From contig NZ_JAAGLY010000002.1 of assembly GCF_010548375.1 (NCBI RefSeq), positions 558,001 to 622,000 of the forward strand: a stretch of 64,000 nucleotides of DNA. The letters are read 5' to 3'. The first letter of the stretch is position 1. Every line of letters starts with the position of its first letter. Below the pieces are notes generated by a model. That model was given only the letters and a program-made list of their open reading frames with translations. It made no database searches and had not been told where the DNA came from. The position numbers and the translations under genes were made by a program. Shown here one piece after another: positions 60,401 to 64,000 of this stretch. Source of the stretch: Streptomyces sp. SID13726. GTDB lineage: Bacteria; Actinomycetota; Actinomycetes; Streptomycetales; Streptomycetaceae.

Positions 60401-60660
60401 GTCTGGGTCCAGGCGGCACCGGCCCGGACGACCCGCCAGCTCAGGCGCGGGGCCGGGTCGTCGACCCCGAGCGGACGGTCCTCGCGGCCGTCGACGGCCA
60501 GACCCACCACCTGGGCCTTCTCGACTCCGCCCGATGGCTGGGCCTGTGCGCTCTGCACCGGGATCCTGGGCGTCACGGGCAGGGCGAGCCCTGCCGCGGA
60601 GGCGGCCATCGTGCCGACCACCCGTCTGCGGCTCGGGGAGCCGTTCCGTCCCTCTGACAT
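57460..60660 (-). CDS. Exported GH78 alpha-L-rhamnosidase, larger form with insert
   Basis: A 1066-residue family 78 enzyme. The N-terminus SPSRRRVVGTMAASAAGLAL suggests twin-arginine export. N-terminal beta-domains contain VKFRLYLSG-like RARLYLSGVGLQVARLNGEP. Residues about 300-370 hold an insertion (NFHVGGTVNIDTGDGGDRLE onward) that the cytoplasmic GH78 at 36.8 kb lacks. The catalytic barrel motif reads TDCPGREKLAYPADY near residue 628, a variant of TDCPQRDERLGWTGD. The acid residues may therefore be placed differently, and this is a separate GH78 branch. GGAG precedes ATG 60660. A longer start at 60714 would overlap the operator. It is preceded by two palindromes. Confidence 0.92.
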   Translation of the reverse strand: MSEGRNGSPSRRRVVGTMAASAAGLALPVTPRIPVQSAQAQPSGGVEKAQVVGLAVDGREDRPLGVDDPAPRLSWRVVRAGAAWTQTAYQVRAARSERDLDAGRLLWDSGPVHSAAQTDIAWRGPVLRSREQVVWQVRVWGPKGGATPWSRTASWEMGLLRPADWGRARWIEHPGRAVDQPLPLFAKAFKVDGRVTRARLYLSGVGLQVARLNGEPVTDEVLAPGNSNYQLSVEYRAYDVTHLVRTGDNTLGVELGHGTALVTRSVTNTATGRSAPYSWWQSQFKGTGTLTDPAARGASTAKVSSTANFHVGGTVNIDTGDGGDRLESRTITAVGTAGSDGTGISFQPALSADHATGAAVTASGNSLAGTDPSAGAAVTPRLIARLELTTADGTTRTLVTDRSWRTALGPTTTANWYSGSDYDARREQPAWTAPRADLSASAERRDGTPVGWTRAGIAPPPNLTTQLVWRNAEPLKVVDRLRPVSVKQPRPGVWVFDFGQNFAGWPRLDLDRLPAGTTVKIRPAESLNADGTVDQASIMGGGAARGTDIFAAYTTHGGARGETWQPQFHYFGMQWVQITGLPEGFTPTRDTVTGLQIHADVPVAGSLRTSNDRINRIHRMSRYSIMSNVMSTFTDCPGREKLAYPADYLQPFASLHRTFGYGAYLRTMERHLAEGQSKSGDNIGNVALKAPVYDWGYTGRFGDEINWGDGIVLTPWFLYETYGDTQTMARHYPQMQAFLTYIRTKKAGTGADAHLVDAALADWISSEQTSGRITGTWGYHQVADRMARMAALLGRTADAAEYRSLATHIKDAFNDAFYNRSLGRYTADGDRGTAGATQAAQALALDEGLVPDGEHGKVLDALVELVHAHQPFGGGPHFSGGTIGLAPIVRALHEGGHDDVLWAVLQEDTRPGYGYFMAPTTANPGGLTTIPENWDLGASKNHMILLQIEEWFHSGLAGIRQPRGGVAYRELVIDPRPVGDLTHVAGSYRTPYGEVTTEWTRERGVFRLRVEVPPNTTAEIRVPTGGGKPQTVPSGARFERVEGDRAVYSVRSGSYVFAARDVRQGG

Positions 60661-60701
60661 GCGAAGTCTCCGATCGGTGTGGACCGTCTCGCGAAAGGTT
60701 G

Positions 60702-60713
60702 TGAATCGTTTCA
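60702..60713. promoter_or_regulatory. LacI-type operator TGAATCGTTTCA before GH78
   Basis: TGAA-TCGT-TTCA is a 10/12 palindrome with the central CG of LacI-family operators, 42 bases upstream of the start at 60660. It differs from the GAAACTTTC-type sites, so a different regulator may bind. Confidence 0.55.
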
Positions 60714-60732
60714 ATGCAGCGGCTCGGAGCGA

Positions 60733-60748
60733 TGGGTAACGTTACCCA
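60733..60748. promoter_or_regulatory. Perfect 16-bp palindrome TGGGTAACGTTACCCA
   Basis: TGGGTAACGTTACCCA is perfectly symmetrical with an AACGTT centre. It lies 73 bases upstream of the GH78 start and 20 bases beyond the TGAATCGTTTCA site. It is the most perfect operator-like sequence in the right part of the window. No linked regulator is obvious. Confidence 0.65.
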
Positions 60749-60840
60749 CGGCGTGCGGCCGACCCTAAAGTCGCAGCCGTGGGACGTCAAGGAGCTTGTG
60801 CCCGAGGAGGTCAGCTCACCCTGCTCATGGGCGAAGGAGG

Positions 60841-63800
60841 TCAGCTCACCGTGCTCGTGAGCGAGTAGTGGCCGGCCGGCAGCTCGAACGAGGCGGTGCC
60901 GTCCGCGTGCCCGAGCAGCCGCACCCCGTCCACGCGGGACAGCGGGGTGCGCCCCTCACGGACCGCGTCGGCGGAGGCGGCCGGGAGACGCAGGGTCGCT
61001 CCGCTGTTGGCGGGCACGGTGGCGTCGTAGCGCAGCGTCCTGCCCCCGTGCTCAACCCGCCACTCGCTGCGGATGTCGCCGTACGGCGAGGAGTAGGTGC
61101 CCGAGACGTGCCGGATCCTGCCCGTGGGATCGATGTGCGGCTGGAGGACGAAGTGCCGGAAGCCGGGGCTGTCCGGGTCGCGGGCGATGCCCGCCATGTA
61201 GGCGTACATCCACTCCATGACCGCGCCGTAGGCGTAGTGGTTGAAGGAGTTCATGCTGACCGGGCCGAAGCCGTCCCGCGTGGAGTAGGAGTTCCAGCGC
61301 TCCCAGACGGTGGTGGCGCCGTTGCGCACCGAGAACAGCCAGGAGGGCAGGGCGTCCTGGTGCAGCAGCGCGTACGCCAGGTCCGAGCGGCCCTCGTCGC
61401 TGAGGACGGGGGCGAGGACGTTGACGCCGAGGAAGCCCACGGACAGGGTCTTCTCGGCGTACCCGACCCGGCTGCTGTCCGGGTGGGCCGCCTTGTAGGC
61501 CGCGTCGTTGCCGATGTTGTCCGCCAAGTGGCCGACGAGGGCCCGGCGTTGGGCCTCGGTGTCGTAGAAGCCGAGTTTGAGGACCCACAGCAGGGCGGTC
61601 TGGGTGTTGTCCTCCGTCTTCTGGCTGGGGTCGGCGCCCGGTTCGATCGGGGAGGCGTCGCCGAGGCTGGACCGCACGGTGACGGTGCCGCCCTCGGTAC
61701 TCAGGTACTTCCTGACGAACGCGTTCTTGATGTCGCCGAAGAGCCGCTCGTACGCGGCTGCTTCCATGGGCCGGTCGACGGCTCGGGCCATCCGGGCCAT
61801 GAGGCGGGCGACATGGCCGTAGTAGACGTCGCTCATGAGCTGGGCGCTGGTCTTCTGCGGGGCGAGCCAGTCGCCGGTGAGGGAGCCCTGGCCCGCGTAG
61901 GTGTCTCCGGTCTGCTGCCGGATCCAGTCGAGGTAACGGGTCATGGCAGGCCAGTTGCGCTCGATCACGGAGCGGTCGCCGGTCATCTGCCACAGGGTCC
62001 AGGGCAGGACGACCCCGCAGTCGGCCCAACCGCTGCCGCCGCCGGGGAAGTTGTAGCGTCCGCTCGGGGCGACCCCGGTGAACTGGGCCTTGTCCTGGCC
62101 GTATCCGCTCTGGGAGTCGACGACGGTGTCCTGGAAGTGGTCGAGGAACGGCCCGGCGTCGGCGTTGTAGAGGCCGGTGGTGGAGAAGACCTGGGTGTCC
62201 CCGGTCCAGCCGAGGCGCTCGTCGCGCTGGGGGCAGTCGGTGGGCACCCAGAGGTAGTTGCCGCGCTGGCCCCAACGGATGTTGGCGATCAGGCGGTTGG
62301 TGTCGGGGTCGTCGGTGGTGACCGAGCCGGTCTCGTGGATGGCGGAGGTGGCGACCTTGCCGGTCAGGCCGGTGATCGTGACCGTCTCGGTGGCGGTGAC
62401 GGAGACGTAGCGGAAGCCGTAGAAGGTGAGGGAGTCCTGGTGGTTCTCCCCGTGCCGGTCGCCCTTGAGGACGTAGGTGCTGGTGGCCTTTGCGCTGCGG
62501 AGGTTGGCCCGGTAGAGGGAGCCCTCGGGTCCGTCCGCGCCGGCGCTGCCGTCGTTGAGCATCTCCCCGAAGCGGAAGGTGACTTGGGCGCCGGCCGGGC
62601 CGCGCAGACTGTAGCGGGGGACGCCGACCATGTTCTGGCCCAGGTCGAAGACGGCGGTGTCGCCCGCTCCGACGGTGACCGGGGTGGAGGCGGCCCGGTG
62701 CGGGTCGGTCACGGTCCGGTCGGGGTCGACGATCACCCGCCCCCTGCCCTCGCCGGTGACTCCCGTGTACACGGTGACGGACCGGGGTCTGCGGTCCCAG
62801 CGGCTCATCAACCGGGCCGTCTCGGCCGGGTACGCGAGCAGCAGGGCGTCGGGATACCTGGTCTCGAAGGGGACCCGTTCGGTGTCCGACCAGCCGGAGG
62901 TGTCGTAGCCGGACGACGTCCAGCCGGGCAACTCCCTGCGGGCGTCGTAGGTCTGGCCGTCGTAGATGTCGTCGGCCCGGTGGGGACCGGTGTCGGTGGC
63001 CTTCCAGGAGCCGTCGGGACGGGTGACGACGGACTCGGTGGTGCCGTCGGTGTAGCGGATCAGCAGCCTGGCCTTGAGGGCGAGGGCGTTGCCGTCCGCG
63101 GACCAGTAGGTGCTGCCTTCGGAGATACGGCCGTTGTACCAGCCGTTGCCGAGGACGGCCGCCAGGGTGACGGCCCGCTCCCTGGCCACGAGGTGGGTGA
63201 CGTCGTAGGTGAGGTAGTTGACGCGGGTGTCGTAGTTCGTCCAGCCCGGGGGCAGCAGTTCGAGGGTGGTCGCGCCGTCCTGCGGGACGGTCACCCGGTG
63301 TCCGCTGACGTAGGCGTCGTAGACCCCGAGGGCGGAGACGTACAGGCGGGCCTCGCGGACCGGGCCTTTCAGCGGTGCCTCGGTCCGGAGCATCGGGGCG
63401 CCGGGCGAGCCGGGTTCCTTGCCCTTCATCCCGATCCACCGGGCGCCCTCCCAGCCGGTGACGCCGTCGGTGCTCATCAGGCCGGTCTCGAACCAGGCGA
63501 CGGCCCCGCCGCCGGCACGGCGTCCGGCGGTGTCCCAGACCGTGACGGTCCAGTAGTAACGGGTGGAGGCCTTGAGGGGTTTGCCGCGGTAGCGGACGGC
63601 CACCGAGTCGGCGGAGCGGACCCGGCCGCTGCTCCAGACGTCCGCGCGGCCTGCGGCGAGTCTGCCCGGCGAGGTGGCCACGAGGATCTCGTAGGCGCCC
63701 TGGCCGCGCCCCCGCTCGGCGGAGCGCATGCGCCAGCCGAAGCGGGGGTGGGCTGTGTCCACGCCGAGCGGGTCGGTGCGGTGTTCCACGGTCGGTCCGT

Positions 63801-63993
63801 ACACTGCGCCGTCCTCTCCGTGGCGGGCCGGTGCGGCCTGCGCGGTCGGGCCGCCCCCTGTCACGCCGGCCGCCAGGGGCACCGCGCCCGCGGTCGCCGC
63901 GAGGACGGTCCGGCGGGGCGGTCCGGTCCGCCGCCCGTCGCCGCCGCGGGTCTCGGGCTCCGGGCCCTGTGGGTCATGTGCTGCGTCGCTCAC
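60841..63993 (-). CDS. Exported GH78 alpha-L-rhamnosidase, second large form
   Basis: A family 78 enzyme of about 1050 residues. A Gly/Pro-rich N-terminus leads to PPRRTVLAATAGAVPLAAGV, a probable Tat-type signal ending near TAQAAPA. N-terminal domains include HPRFGWRMRSAERGRGQGAY and the galactose-binding-like REARLYVSALGVYDAYVSGH. The catalytic barrel has TDCPQRDERLGWTGD near residue 584, the LPSWLFSVRNGATTVWERWN block and NSFNHYAYGAVMEWMYAYMA, as in the enzyme at 36.8 kb. GTG 63993 is the first visible start, but the frame is open to the window edge, so the true start may lie outside. It is upstream of, and in line with, the GH78 at 57.5 kb. Confidence 0.93.
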   Translation of the reverse strand: MSDAAHDPQGPEPETRGGDGRRTGPPRRTVLAATAGAVPLAAGVTGGGPTAQAAPARHGEDGAVYGPTVEHRTDPLGVDTAHPRFGWRMRSAERGRGQGAYEILVATSPGRLAAGRADVWSSGRVRSADSVAVRYRGKPLKASTRYYWTVTVWDTAGRRAGGGAVAWFETGLMSTDGVTGWEGARWIGMKGKEPGSPGAPMLRTEAPLKGPVREARLYVSALGVYDAYVSGHRVTVPQDGATTLELLPPGWTNYDTRVNYLTYDVTHLVARERAVTLAAVLGNGWYNGRISEGSTYWSADGNALALKARLLIRYTDGTTESVVTRPDGSWKATDTGPHRADDIYDGQTYDARRELPGWTSSGYDTSGWSDTERVPFETRYPDALLLAYPAETARLMSRWDRRPRSVTVYTGVTGEGRGRVIVDPDRTVTDPHRAASTPVTVGAGDTAVFDLGQNMVGVPRYSLRGPAGAQVTFRFGEMLNDGSAGADGPEGSLYRANLRSAKATSTYVLKGDRHGENHQDSLTFYGFRYVSVTATETVTITGLTGKVATSAIHETGSVTTDDPDTNRLIANIRWGQRGNYLWVPTDCPQRDERLGWTGDTQVFSTTGLYNADAGPFLDHFQDTVVDSQSGYGQDKAQFTGVAPSGRYNFPGGGSGWADCGVVLPWTLWQMTGDRSVIERNWPAMTRYLDWIRQQTGDTYAGQGSLTGDWLAPQKTSAQLMSDVYYGHVARLMARMARAVDRPMEAAAYERLFGDIKNAFVRKYLSTEGGTVTVRSSLGDASPIEPGADPSQKTEDNTQTALLWVLKLGFYDTEAQRRALVGHLADNIGNDAAYKAAHPDSSRVGYAEKTLSVGFLGVNVLAPVLSDEGRSDLAYALLHQDALPSWLFSVRNGATTVWERWNSYSTRDGFGPVSMNSFNHYAYGAVMEWMYAYMAGIARDPDSPGFRHFVLQPHIDPTGRIRHVSGTYSSPYGDIRSEWRVEHGGRTLRYDATVPANSGATLRLPAASADAVREGRTPLSRVDGVRLLGHADGTASFELPAGHYSLTSTVS

Positions 63994-64000
63994 ACCGTCG

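Noticed and set aside
60661..60714. Upstream start of the exported GH78 at 60714
   Set aside because: It would place coding sequence over the TGAATCGTTTCA operator and ahead of the twin-arginine signal. ATG 60660 has GGAG upstream.

Overview
The window looks like a piece of a Streptomyces (or very close relative) chromosome. The sequence is very GC-rich, third codon positions are strongly G/C, GTG and TTG starts are common, genes overlap by ATGA/GTGA, and the sugar ABC transporter has no dedicated ATPase. I see no rRNA, tRNA, CRISPR array, phage or intact insertion sequence. The content is mostly carbon-source utilisation with its local regulators.

Layout. (1) 1-4.3 kb: the end of a TauE/SafE permease, a small membrane protein, an AraC regulator, an MFS transporter and a GNAT acetyltransferase preceded by a possible coupled micro-ORF. 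(2) 4.3-11.3 kb: a minus-strand operon glyA-soxB-soxD-soxA-soxG for sarcosine catabolism, divergent from a GntR/FCD regulator with a perfect palindrome between them. (3) 11.3-19.1 kb: a minisatellite, then a 608-residue regulator that appears to be a catalytically dead IS630-type transposase fused to a GntR/FCD regulator. It diverges from an MFS/FAD oxidase/DHDPS-like lyase/aldehyde dehydrogenase operon of unknown substrate. (4) 19.1-21.2 kb: an XRE/MmyB-like regulator and an epimerase-like protein. (5) 21.2-30.1 kb: a minus-strand galactoside operon (binding protein, two permeases, GH42, secreted BNR-fold protein with a ricin-type domain) downstream of a LacI gene with two phased operators. 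(6) 30.3-34.3 kb: a MarR-controlled DsbA-like/MBL/SnoaL operon, then an SDR-like gene and a TetR gene. (7) 34.6-48.8 kb: a rhamnoside locus made of two close LacI paralogues, a feruloyl-esterase-like hydrolase, a GH78 rhamnosidase, a second esterase, an MFS transporter and an oligopeptide-type ABC transporter. Three promoters in this locus carry the same composite motif. (8) 48.9-52.5 kb: a GNAT protein, two small secreted proteins and a PucR-like regulator with two C-terminal HTH modules. (9) 52.7-64 kb: GH43, LacI and GH5 genes sharing a GAAACTTTC-type site, followed by two large exported GH78 rhamnosidases.

How the genes work together. The right half reads as a plant cell-wall toolkit. Secreted GH5, BNR-fold and GH78 enzymes would release oligosaccharides, ABC and MFS transporters would import them, intracellular GH42, GH43, GH78 and esterases would finish them, and linked LacI proteins would switch the genes. 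The left half handles small nitrogenous compounds: sarcosine is converted to glycine, methylene-THF and serine, and a second amine/aldehyde-type pathway lies under the transposase-derived regulator. That regulator and the shared rhamnoside motif are the observations I would follow first. All functional calls come from reading the sequence by eye; no database search was run.
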